Position numbers and translations under genes: made by a program. From Streptomyces sp. MspMP-M5 (lineage in GTDB: Bacteria > Actinomycetota > Actinomycetes > Streptomycetales > Streptomycetaceae), in NCBI RefSeq assembly GCF_000373585.1, contig NZ_KB891902.1, forward strand, positions 18,307 through 82,306: a stretch of 64,000 bases of DNA. Direction: 5' to 3'. Of the stretch, positions 16,215 through 24,130 are shown in pieces (within the stretch, counting starts at the first letter, position 1; every line of letters begins with the position of its first letter). Below the pieces are notes generated by a model that worked only from the letters and a program-made list of their open reading frames with translations, made no database searches and had not been told where the DNA came from.

Positions 16215-16499
16215 ATGAGCACTGAGCCGTGGACCATCGAGAGCATCGGTGACGCCCTCGGGAGCCCCGCCCTCGCCCAGCGTTTCCTCGGCGAGATCAG
16301 CCGTGCGCCGGCCCACCAACTCCTCGCGGTCTTCGCGAGGTGGGAGCGGATCGCCAAAGACCTCCGAGCAGCCGTCGACCGCGGCCATGTCCTCGCCGAG
16401 CACGACGTCCGAGGCGAGCACCTTCCCGGAGCGTGGGTCGAGCGGACCGACGCTGTTTCACGGAAGGCGGCACAGATTCGGGCGCGCGGCGCAGCCTGA
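16215..16499 (+). CDS. Small hypothetical protein, possible antitoxin
   Basis: This 94-residue helical protein contains IGDALGSPALAQRFLGEISR and ARWERIAKDLRAAVDRG. It is acidic to neutral and has no signal peptide. AGGCGG lies shortly before the ATG. I do not recognise the family with certainty. The next gene, 100 bp on, looks RelE/ParE-like, so an antitoxin role is inferred from position and size. Confidence 0.65.
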   Translation: MSTEPWTIESIGDALGSPALAQRFLGEISRAPAHQLLAVFARWERIAKDLRAAVDRGHVLAEHDVRGEHLPGAWVERTDAVSRKAAQIRARGAA

Positions 16500-16599
16500 T
16501 CACCTGAGTGCTGGTCACTTACCCAGTGGATACGCCCAGTTGGCGATCCGCTACGCTCGCGCATGCGTGGGGGAGACGGGGCTGGTCCTGGAGGAACGC

Positions 16600-16842
16600 G
16601 TGTATCGCCTCAAGTACGACCCGGCTGCCGAAGCAGTTCACGAAGCGCTGCCTGCGGGTGCCAGCGAAGAACTCACCCTTGCTCTCGCCGATGCCTGTAC
16701 CGACCCCTTGGCCGCCACGATCCCTTACGGCGAGGAGGACAAGTACGTGCGGATGGTCCTCGGCAGGCAGATCGCCGCCGTCATCCTGGTCGGCGAGACC
16801 TTGCAGACCGTCACGGTCCTACAGGTGACCTATCTCGGCTGA
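16600..16842 (+). CDS. RelE/ParE-like toxin candidate
   Basis: The GTG start follows GGAGGAA closely. The 80 residues read YRLKYDPAAEAVHEALP, a helix pair, DPLAATIPYG, then strands VRMVLGRQIAAVILV and VTVLQVTYLG. This order of strand, two helices and a C-terminal beta sheet is that of the RelE/ParE fold, whose members cleave mRNA on the ribosome or inhibit gyrase. The catalytic residues of RelE are not clearly conserved. It pairs with the gene at 16215. Confidence 0.6.
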   Translation: MYRLKYDPAAEAVHEALPAGASEELTLALADACTDPLAATIPYGEEDKYVRMVLGRQIAAVILVGETLQTVTVLQVTYLG

Positions 16843-16844
16843 CG

Positions 16845-17646
16845 CGAGTGACGCCCTGGTTCTCCAGCGTGTGGCTTGCAGACACGTCCTCGGCGGCGCC
16901 GGAGTCGGCGGCACACTGGCGGGCATCGCGCGGAAATAAGCGGAAGCATTCAGGGGCGGACCCTGGCGACTGCTTCTACGGTTGTGTCCGTGCCGACGAT
17001 CGCCAAGTCCGCTTCCCCGTATCCCCCGTTGAACGTGCAGGTGCATACGCCCCGGCTGTCGCTGCTCGGGGCGACGGACGCGTTGCTGGCGCGACTGGTG
17101 CCTGTGATCCGCAAAGGGGTGGTCACGGGGCCACCATGGCCGTTCGACGATGCGATGTCGCTGTACAAGGACAACCCGGCCCGAGAATGGGCCTGGCTCC
17201 GCGGGATCTGGGCCGGCCGCGCGCATGGACTGGGACACCCGCCGAACTCGTCGGTGTGGCCGACTGCCTGCCGGTCCTCGGAATCCCGCGCCCACGTGAT
17301 CACTGAGCACGCAGGGGAGGGACCTTCAGTCCGACGCGACCACCGTGAACGGCATCGCGATCGACGTCCCGTCCAAGAACTACGGTTGGGTCGACTTCGC
17401 CGTCGTCGGCAAGAGTGACGCCGACGGCAGCACGATGGCAACGGTGCAGCCCGGCACCGTTACGGACACGAACGGCAACGGTTCAGGCCGTCCAGTACGG
17501 GAGCCTCGATGGGTCCGGCGCGTTGTCCGTGACCTGCGAGGAACACCATGAGTACGAGAAGCACCATGACTATGCAGACATCATCCAACGCCATTGCGTA
17601 AAGCGGCATTTCATGACCTCTCCCAGGGGTCGTTACGGTCGGATTC
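16845..17646 (+). pseudogene. Decayed DNA with GNAT-acetyltransferase and other fragments
   Basis: From 16990 a GTG frame reads PPLNVQVHTPRLSLLGATD and FDDAMSLYKDNPAREWAWLR, the N-terminal part of a GNAT-type acetyltransferase, and then loses similarity near 17225. A second fragment (about 17318-17560) reads VNGIAIDVPSKNYGWVDFAV and, after a frame change near 17485, TVQAVQYGSLDGSGALSVTC. The acetyl-CoA-binding part is absent. No intact gene lies between the toxin-like gene and the amidase. Confidence 0.55.
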
Positions 17647-19116
17647 ATGGAGTGGAATCTTTCGACGGCCGAAGAACTCGCGGCTGCTTTGCGTGCCGGT
17701 GAAGTGACCTCGGCGGAACTGACCGACGAGGCGATCGCCCGTATCGAGCGGGACGACAAGGAAATCAACGCGATCTGTGTGCCGGACTTCGACCGTGCAC
17801 GGTCCGCCGCGCGCGACGCCGACCAGGCGCGCGCCCGCGGTGAGGACCGGCCGCTGCTCGGCATTCCGGTGACGGTCAAAGAGTCCTACAACATCGCCGG
17901 GCTGCCCACGACCTGGGGCATGCCGCCGCACCGGAACTACATGCCGGCCGAGGACGCGGTGCAGGTGTCGCGGCTCAAGGCCGCAGGCGCGGTGGTGCTC
18001 GGCAAGACCAATGTGCCCGTGGGGCTGCAAGACGTGCAGAGCTTCAACGAGATCTACGGCACCACCAACAACCCGTGGGATCACGCGCGCACGTCGGGTG
18101 GGTCCTCCGGCGGATCGGCGGCGGCCCTGGCGTCCGGATTCGGCGCGCTGTCCATCGGCTCCGACCTCGCCGGTTCGTTGCGTACCCCGGCACATTTCTG
18201 CGGGATCTACGCGCACAAGCCGACGCTCGGGCTGGCGGCGATCCGCGGTATGGTCCCGCCGCCCGCGCCGGCCTTGCCGACTGGCTCTGACCTCGCAGTC
18301 GTCGGTCCGATGGCGCGCACTGCCCGCGACCTCATGCTCCTGCTCGATGTCATGGCCGGACCGGACCCGCTGACGCTCGGTGTGGCGCACGACTTGAGGC
18401 TGCCGCCCGCGCGCCACGAACGGCTCGGCGACTTCCGGGTCCTGGTCCTCGATGAGCATCCGCTCATTCCGACCGGGTCCGCCGTGCGGGCGGGCCTGAA
18501 CCGGGTGGCCGACGGGCTTGTCGACGGCGGCGCCCGCGTCGAGCGGCACAGTCCGCTGCTGCCCGATCTGGCCAAAGCCGCGGTGCTCTCCATGGAGTTG
18601 CTGGTCTCGAGCACCGTTGCACGTTTTCCCGTCGAGTCGTACGAGGAGCTGCGGACCCGCGCCGCCGGGCTGAGCGCCGACGACCAGAGCCTCGATGCGG
18701 CGCGGCTGCGCGGCATGGTCTTCAGCCACCGCGACTGGATCGAGGCGAACAACCGCCGTGAGCTCCACCGCCACGGCTGGCGGCAGCTCTTCGCCGAGTT
18801 CGACGCCGTGGTGTGCCCCATCACACCCACTCCCGCGTTCCCGCACGACCACCACCCCGATCCGAGAGAACGCCGGCTCGCCATCGACGGCGTCGAGTAC
18901 CCGTACTTCGACCAGCTCGTCTGGGCCGGTCTGGCCACCATGCCCGGTCTGCCCGCCACCGCCGTACCAACGGGCCGGTCTCCTGAAGGGCTGCCGGTGG
19001 GAGTGCAGCTCATCGGTCCGATGTTCGAGGACCGCACCCCGCTCCGGCTGGCCGAACTGCTGGAGCAGCAGATCGGCGGCTTCCAGGCACCGAAGCAGGG
19101 CGTACTGCCTGGGTGA
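17647..19116 (+). CDS. Amidase (amidase-signature family)
   Basis: The 489-residue enzyme has the Ser-cisSer-Lys triad: Lys in VTVKESYNIAG (about residue 78), the Gly/Ser loop TSGGSSGGSAAA (about 149-160) and the nucleophile Ser in DLAGSLRTPA (about 177). It should hydrolyse an amide to acid and ammonia in the cytoplasm. In the family's usual GG(S/A)IR block, AGSLRTPA is a mild variant. It resembles stand-alone amidases rather than GatA, and no GatB/GatC lies nearby. Confidence 0.9.
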   Translation: MEWNLSTAEELAAALRAGEVTSAELTDEAIARIERDDKEINAICVPDFDRARSAARDADQARARGEDRPLLGIPVTVKESYNIAGLPTTWGMPPHRNYMPAEDAVQVSRLKAAGAVVLGKTNVPVGLQDVQSFNEIYGTTNNPWDHARTSGGSSGGSAAALASGFGALSIGSDLAGSLRTPAHFCGIYAHKPTLGLAAIRGMVPPPAPALPTGSDLAVVGPMARTARDLMLLLDVMAGPDPLTLGVAHDLRLPPARHERLGDFRVLVLDEHPLIPTGSAVRAGLNRVADGLVDGGARVERHSPLLPDLAKAAVLSMELLVSSTVARFPVESYEELRTRAAGLSADDQSLDAARLRGMVFSHRDWIEANNRRELHRHGWRQLFAEFDAVVCPITPTPAFPHDHHPDPRERRLAIDGVEYPYFDQLVWAGLATMPGLPATAVPTGRSPEGLPVGVQLIGPMFEDRTPLRLAELLEQQIGGFQAPKQGVLPG

Positions 19117-19196
19117 CCGTCGAAGGTGAGGCGCGGATCACGGCGGGTCCCCCGAAGCGCACAGGCGCAGACACCCCCCATCGGGCCAGCCCCCAG

Positions 19197-19763
19197 CTAT
19201 CGGGCCAACCCCTGGCACAACGCGAGGATCTCGGGGTCGACCCGGCCTACCGCTGCCTGGCACAGCGGTCGCATCTCTCGCCCCGACACCCGCGACGGCA
19301 CGGGCGGCGTCCACGACGGTTCCGGAGTCGGGGCGGGTGTGGGGCGTGCTGGGCGCCTGGCAACGGGTGGCCGCGGCGCAGCCGCCGACGGCCGTGCCAC
19401 AGGCTGCGGGCGGGGATGCACTACCGCTCCATCCGCCTCCCACTCCGGCCCCCTGCCCTCGCGTACCGACTCCTGACTGCTTCCGCCGGACGACGTCGCC
19501 GGGGGAGTGGGTCGGGTGTGCTCATGCGCCGACGACGCACCGTCGGTAGGCATCGGCACCGGCACCGGCACGGTCAGCATCCGTTCGTGTCCTGGGCCTG
19601 CCGTCCAAGGTGACGCCGACCAGGACCGTGAAGGCATTGGCCCCGGCACCACGGACCGCCGCATCTCACCCGTCGGCCCTGGCACCACCGCCACACACCC
19701 ACTCAACCCGGCAGCCACCACCCCGACCAGGCCCAGCCGGCCCACCACGCGCCCCATGCCCAT
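19197..19763 (-). CDS. Putative lipoprotein, Pro-rich
   Basis: The 188 residues start with a basic N-terminus, a hydrophobic helix and a lipobox LSGC at residues 20-23, so the mature protein should be lipid-anchored outside the membrane. A Pro/Ser/Thr-rich middle of about 120 residues leads to a short conserved-looking tail (MRPLCQAAVGRVDPEILALC) with two Cys. No enzymatic domain is visible. Confidence 0.65.
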   Translation of the reverse strand: MGMGRVVGRLGLVGVVAAGLSGCVAVVPGPTGEMRRSVVPGPMPSRSWSASPWTAGPGHERMLTVPVPVPMPTDGASSAHEHTRPTPPATSSGGSSQESVREGRGPEWEADGAVVHPRPQPVARPSAAAPRPPVARRPARPTPAPTPEPSWTPPVPSRVSGREMRPLCQAAVGRVDPEILALCQGLAR

Positions 19764-19949
19764 GCACTGACCAACGCTGCACGGCTCCCCACGTCACCAT
19801 CACAGAGCCCGCGGCGATTGCCCGGCCGAACGCACGCATGACTCAGACAGCGAGGCCCCATGAGATGTCCAGGCGCGGGGCACCATGAGCGTCGATGATC
19901 TTGGAGTTGTGGCCCTGGCGATGGCGAAGAGGGAGCTGGCCGGGGCCAC

Positions 19950-20556
19950 TTATGCGTGGCGGGCGGGGCCGTCGCCGGCGCCGGAGGCGGTGACCGCGGT
20001 GGCGATCTCCTCGATGTCGGCAGGGGTCAGCTCCAGCGATCCCGCGCCGATCCAGCCGTCCACCTGGGCGGACTTGCGCGCGCCCACGATCGCCCCGGTG
20101 ATGCCCGGCCAGGCGAGTACCCAGGCGATGGCCACCTCGGCCACGGTGCGCCCATGGCGTTGGGCGATCGGCCGCAGCGCCTCGGCGAGGTGGAGATTGG
20201 CGGTCAGGCCGGTGGTGAAGTCGTGGTGGGCGGTCCGCCAGTCCTCGGCGGGCAGGCCGGCCACCCGCTCGGCGGAGAAGGCCCCGGTGAGCAGGCCGGA
20301 CTGCAGTGGCAAGTAGACGATGACGCCGGTCTGCTGTGCGTGTGCCCAGGCGATCTCGGCGGCGGCGGACCGGTTGATGGCCGAGAACGGCGGCTGGATG
20401 ACGTCGACATGAGCGATCTGCTCGGCGGCCTGGAGCAGGTCGGTCGTGTGGTTGGACAGGCCGATGGCCCGGACCTTGCCTTCGGCCTTCAGGTCGGCCA
20501 TGACCTGCCAGTACTCCTCCAGCGGGGTGGCGTTGGGCGACACGGCGCCAAAGCCG
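19950..20556 (-). pseudogene. Aldo/keto reductase, N-terminal half missing
   Basis: The frame carries the C-terminal two-thirds of an AKR: LKAEGKVRAIGLSNH, then AWAHAQQTGVIVYLPLQSGL and the NADPH-binding end ITGAIVGARKSAQVDGWIGA. The first part, with the catalytic Asp, Tyr and Lys, is absent; coding similarity begins abruptly at NATPLEEYW next to the stop of the small gene at 20570. It is a truncated remnant. Confidence 0.8.
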
Positions 20557-20569
20557 CAAGGGCAGCTCA

Positions 20570-20824
20570 CTAAATGTCGAGATGGGCTGCCGATCGGGTG
20601 AGGGCCTGAGCGGCGACGGAGCAACGGTCGGCGAGTTGCTCGATCTGACGGTGGAAGGCGGTTGCCTCCGGGCCGGTCCAGGAGACGGCGGCGGCTCTGG
20701 TGCGCAGGCGCTCGGCGTGGGCCTGGAGAGCTGCGGCGTGGGCGCGTAGCCGGGAGGCGGCAGTAGGCCGGTCATCGGCGGCTGGCCGGGGGGCTGGGAC
20801 CGTGGTCGAGGACAGGGGCGTCAC
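20570..20824 (-). CDS. Small helical protein with a WTG turn (WXG100-like?)
   Basis: The 84-residue frame starts at a GTG that overlaps the stop of the dioxygenase gene (GTGA), with GGAGG just upstream, so it is translationally coupled. The sequence forms two long helices joined by SWTGPEATAFH; the W-x-G turn between helices is the hallmark of WXG100/ESAT-6-like proteins. No ESX genes are nearby, so the assignment is tentative. It is the last intact gene of the minus-strand operon. Confidence 0.6.
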   Translation of the reverse strand: MTPLSSTTVPAPRPAADDRPTAASRLRAHAAALQAHAERLRTRAAAVSWTGPEATAFHRQIEQLADRCSVAAQALTRSAAHLDI

Positions 20825-22656
20825 AGGTTCCTCCACGGAGCGAAGGCGTTGGAGACACCGTCCAACGCGGGAGCTAGTTCGGGGTGATGGCGCAGGAGGA
20901 CACGGATCATGCCGTTCCGGTCGATCCACTCCAGTCCTTCGGGCGTGTAGATCTCGGGCCGGTAGTCGGTGGTGAAGAAGCGGTCGCTCTTGAGGCGCCG
21001 GCTGGCCATGAGGATGAAGATGCGGAAGAGGGAGTCGCTGAAGCCGAAGCCGGCGGGGCGCGGCTCGGCGAGGTTGCCGACGAGGACGTCGACGCGGTCG
21101 AGGCGGCCCTCGTACAGCTCTTCCAGCAGCCGGGTGTCGGTGGGATGGCCGCCGGTGAGTTCTTCGAAGGAGGCGACGGGGCGCTTGTGGAGCATCTTCC
21201 GGTAGGCGTTGTAGCGGGGGATGCCGCGTTCGCGGTCCCGGAGGATGTCGACGGTGCCCAGGTCGATGTGCTCGCCGGTCAGCCGGGTCAGGCTGCGCAG
21301 TGCATCGGGATGGTTGTGCAGGACCAGGGCGCCGGGATGGGCGGTGCCGAAGCTGTAGAACAGGTCGCTCATGCCGTGTGCGTCGATCGCGGTGCGGGTG
21401 GTGGCGCCCTGCATGTCGTTGAAGCCGATCGTCTCGCCCCGGCGACCCGAGCGGTGGTCGCGGAGGGTCAGTTCGTCCGGGATGAGGGGGTGGAGCCGAT
21501 AGGCGGAGACGAACTCCTCCGTCATGGAGAACGGTGCGGTGTGGTGGTCGGTCGGAGAGCCGAGGATGCCGCTGAGCATCTCGCCGCTGCCGACCCGGCC
21601 GTACTTCCGGCGCACCCAGCGGGGCAGGACGCCGTACCAGTTGGCGTTCATCGCCCGGTGCAGGACGGGAGTGTCGAGAATGCCCGGTGTCCATTCCACC
21701 GTGTGGATCTTTGCCATCAGAGCGGTGTTGACGAGCCGGGCGGTGTGGAAGAGCCGTTCGTCGTCCCAGGTGGGGTAGTGCGCGCGCAGGTGGTCGCAGA
21801 TGGCGTTGTGTTCCTTGGCGAACAGGGTGTGCAGCAGCGACAGGCCGGTCCAGTAGTCGCTGTTCATTCCGGTGGCGTCGAGGCAGGACAGGCCCGGTGC
21901 GGGATCGGCCGGCAGTCGGCCGTCCCGGAGGATGAGCTGCCCCGATTCGCCGGTGCGCAGCGATCGGCAGCGTTCTTCGGTGGAGCCGTAGATCTGCGAG
22001 CCGTCCCACCAGTGCGTGACGGTGTTCTCGTAGGTGGGCGGGGCATGGGGGGTGGTGTGCGCGACCGGGTCGGGACGGGTGCGGTTGATGCGCATCGGGC
22101 ACTCGCCCGCCCAGTCGTCGTCCTCGGTCAGCGGAACGGTGAAGGGGTCGGCCTGGTGGTTGTCGCCGTGATTGGCCCAGCCGTGGTTCTCGAACTGGAT
22201 CCACGCGGCGGCCAGCAGGTTGAGGGTGGGCGCCGGGATGAAGCCGCGCCGGGCCAGGAGGTGGCGGCTGACCTCGCGCGGGCTGGGCGACATCAGCTCG
22301 GCTTCGGGGTCGGGGAAGGCGAGGTGGAGCGGGGCGTTGCGGTCCAGGCGGGTGCCGACCCGGCCCATGTCCTCGTCGTGGGGGTCGTAGGCCGATCCGT
22401 CGTAGGAGCGGTAAGGCGGAAGGTCGGCCGGGGCGCGACGGGTGCGCTCGCCGCCTGCGCCGTAGGTGTCGTGCAGGTTGTCGCGGCGTAGCTCGTCGCG
22501 GAGGACGCGGAGGTTCAACAGGGCGAGGGGCGCCGGGAGTTGATGCCATTCGCGGCTTTGGTTGAGGCGGGCGAACGCCGCGGAGCCGAGGCGTTCGAGG
22601 AGGCCGGGTTGCGGGCCGGTGGACGTGCCGGTGGCGCGGGGCGAGGTATCGGTCAT
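20821..22656 (-). CDS. Alpha-dioxygenase-like heme peroxidase (peroxidase-cyclooxygenase superfamily)
   Basis: The 611-residue protein aligns along its length with plant fatty-acid alpha-dioxygenases. Visible landmarks are the distal-heme stretch FENHGWANHGDN (His about 158), LFAKEHNAICDHL (about 278), KIHTVEWTPGIL (about 316) and EFVSAYRLHPLIPDEL (about 381), which holds both the catalytic Tyr (about 386) and the proximal His (about 389) in the Y-x-x-H spacing of cyclooxygenases and alpha-dioxygenases. Retention of that Tyr suggests dioxygenation of a fatty acid to a 2-hydroperoxide rather than simple peroxidase activity. GGAGG precedes the ATG at 22656. It sits in an operon with a lipase and a P450. 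Confidence 0.85.
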   Translation of the reverse strand: MTDTSPRATGTSTGPQPGLLERLGSAAFARLNQSREWHQLPAPLALLNLRVLRDELRRDNLHDTYGAGGERTRRAPADLPPYRSYDGSAYDPHDEDMGRVGTRLDRNAPLHLAFPDPEAELMSPSPREVSRHLLARRGFIPAPTLNLLAAAWIQFENHGWANHGDNHQADPFTVPLTEDDDWAGECPMRINRTRPDPVAHTTPHAPPTYENTVTHWWDGSQIYGSTEERCRSLRTGESGQLILRDGRLPADPAPGLSCLDATGMNSDYWTGLSLLHTLFAKEHNAICDHLRAHYPTWDDERLFHTARLVNTALMAKIHTVEWTPGILDTPVLHRAMNANWYGVLPRWVRRKYGRVGSGEMLSGILGSPTDHHTAPFSMTEEFVSAYRLHPLIPDELTLRDHRSGRRGETIGFNDMQGATTRTAIDAHGMSDLFYSFGTAHPGALVLHNHPDALRSLTRLTGEHIDLGTVDILRDRERGIPRYNAYRKMLHKRPVASFEELTGGHPTDTRLLEELYEGRLDRVDVLVGNLAEPRPAGFGFSDSLFRIFILMASRRLKSDRFFTTDYRPEIYTPEGLEWIDRNGMIRVLLRHHPELAPALDGVSNAFAPWRNL

Positions 22657-22757
22657 CGGGAACCTCCGGACGGACGGTCGGCGACGGATCGAGCGGCTGG
22701 AGCGGATCGAGCGGGCAGAACGATCGGGCGGACCGCAGCGGGCGCGACAACGCGAAC

Positions 22758-24119
22758 TCAACGGTCGTAGAGCGCGAAGAGCCGGTTGGCGGTCACCCGG
22801 CCGCGGTAGGGGGCGAGCGCCGCGTCGATGTCGGCGCTCGCCTTGGGGACGTCGAACTCAAGGTTGTGCGCGTAGCGTTCGGCCGCGTGGCACAGCGGGA
22901 AGGCGTGGGTGTCGTCGGTCCAGGTGTATTCGGTGAACTGGGCCGGGAGGGCGTACGGCGAAACCGTCGAGCGGCCCTCCAGGCTGGGGATCACGTCGTG
23001 TTGGTTGACCAGTGAGAACACCCGGGTGCCAGGGTCGGCGGGGCGCTTGCCGTCGACCGGCGAGCCGATCGCCACTCCGTGCGTGACGCGGTACAGCGCG
23101 CAGAAGTCGGGGTCGGCGGCGAGGTTCAGTGCGGTGATGCCGCCGAGGCTGTGCCCGATGAGGGCGATGTCGGTGCCGGAGGGCACCAGGGTGCGCAGGG
23201 CCCGTGTGACGGCGCGGGAGTAGGGAGTGGAGGTCCGGGCGACCGCGTGGATGGCGCCGAGCAGGTCCTGGGGGCTTTCCTTGGAGATCGCGTCGGTGGC
23301 CATGCCGGCGAGCTGGACGACGTACCGCGTCACCGAGTCGGGGCCGGTCACCCGTTGGACGAGCAGCGTTCCCTCGGTGCCGAGGGCTCCGATGTTGCGG
23401 ACGTAGCCGACGAGGGTGCCGGAGCAGTCGAGCCGTTCCAGCAGGGACGGGTCGGGGGCGACGGGTTCGGCCCGGCCGGGGCCGCGGTCGAGGAGGGCCC
23501 AGATGCGGCTGCTGATGCCGAAGAGCGGCTCCGCGGTGGTGAGGGTGCGGCCGGTGGCGATGTCCCAGCCGGCGGAGTCGTTGAACGGGTTCTCGTCGGT
23601 GAGCGCGTTCCACGCGAGGATGTCGCCGAAGGACGGTGCGAGCAGGGCGAAGGCGCGTTCGGCGCCGCGGCTGCCGATGATGGAGCGGAAGGCGCGCAGT
23701 GCGTCGGTCTGCCGGTCGTCTTCGATGGCCCGCAGCACCCGGCCGGTGTCGGGGTCGGTGAGCAGGTCGGGATGGGTGACGGCGGCCGCCCGGATACGTG
23801 CCTTGAGCCCCGCCACGGCCAGGCTCACCGCCAGGCTTTCCCGGCTGGTGAGTACCCCGGCCAACCAGGCGATGCGGGCGGCCGGCCCTCGGCCGTCGAA
23901 GGCCCAGCCCAGTCCCGCCGGGTCGGTGAGGGTGCCCACCAGGCAGCGCAGTACCGCGCGGGCCCGGCCGCTGCCCAGGGCCTGCGTCGGCAGGCGGGTG
24001 TCCAGGGCGAGTTCGCTGGTGTACTGCGCGGCTCGGCGTACGGCCTCCGCGGCCTCACCCAGCTCGCGGCTCAGGTCGTGCAGCGCGGCCACGTCCGGTT
24101 CGCTGTCGGTCTCGGGCAT
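22758..24119 (-). CDS. Lipase-like alpha/beta hydrolase
   Basis: The 453-residue protein carries the nucleophile elbow IGHSLGGITALNLA at about residues 316-329, a downstream Asp candidate in NQHDVIPSLEG and a His candidate in DDTHAFPLCHAAERY. These are typical of class 3 (Mono/diacylglycerol) lipases. The first 200 residues are helical and not recognised. No signal peptide is seen. In the operon context it could release the fatty acid used by the dioxygenase. Confidence 0.8.
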   Translation of the reverse strand: MPETDSEPDVAALHDLSRELGEAAEAVRRAAQYTSELALDTRLPTQALGSGRARAVLRCLVGTLTDPAGLGWAFDGRGPAARIAWLAGVLTSRESLAVSLAVAGLKARIRAAAVTHPDLLTDPDTGRVLRAIEDDRQTDALRAFRSIIGSRGAERAFALLAPSFGDILAWNALTDENPFNDSAGWDIATGRTLTTAEPLFGISSRIWALLDRGPGRAEPVAPDPSLLERLDCSGTLVGYVRNIGALGTEGTLLVQRVTGPDSVTRYVVQLAGMATDAISKESPQDLLGAIHAVARTSTPYSRAVTRALRTLVPSGTDIALIGHSLGGITALNLAADPDFCALYRVTHGVAIGSPVDGKRPADPGTRVFSLVNQHDVIPSLEGRSTVSPYALPAQFTEYTWTDDTHAFPLCHAAERYAHNLEFDVPKASADIDAALAPYRGRVTANRLFALYDR

Positions 24120-24130
24120 GGGTGGTGTCC

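Noticed and set aside
18207..19181. Long minus-strand frames across the amidase gene
   Set aside because: Amidase catalytic motifs are on the plus strand; the opposing frames are by-products of GC bias.
20884..22491. Plus-strand frame of 535 codons
   Set aside because: It is antisense to the alpha-dioxygenase-like gene, which has heme and Tyr motifs.
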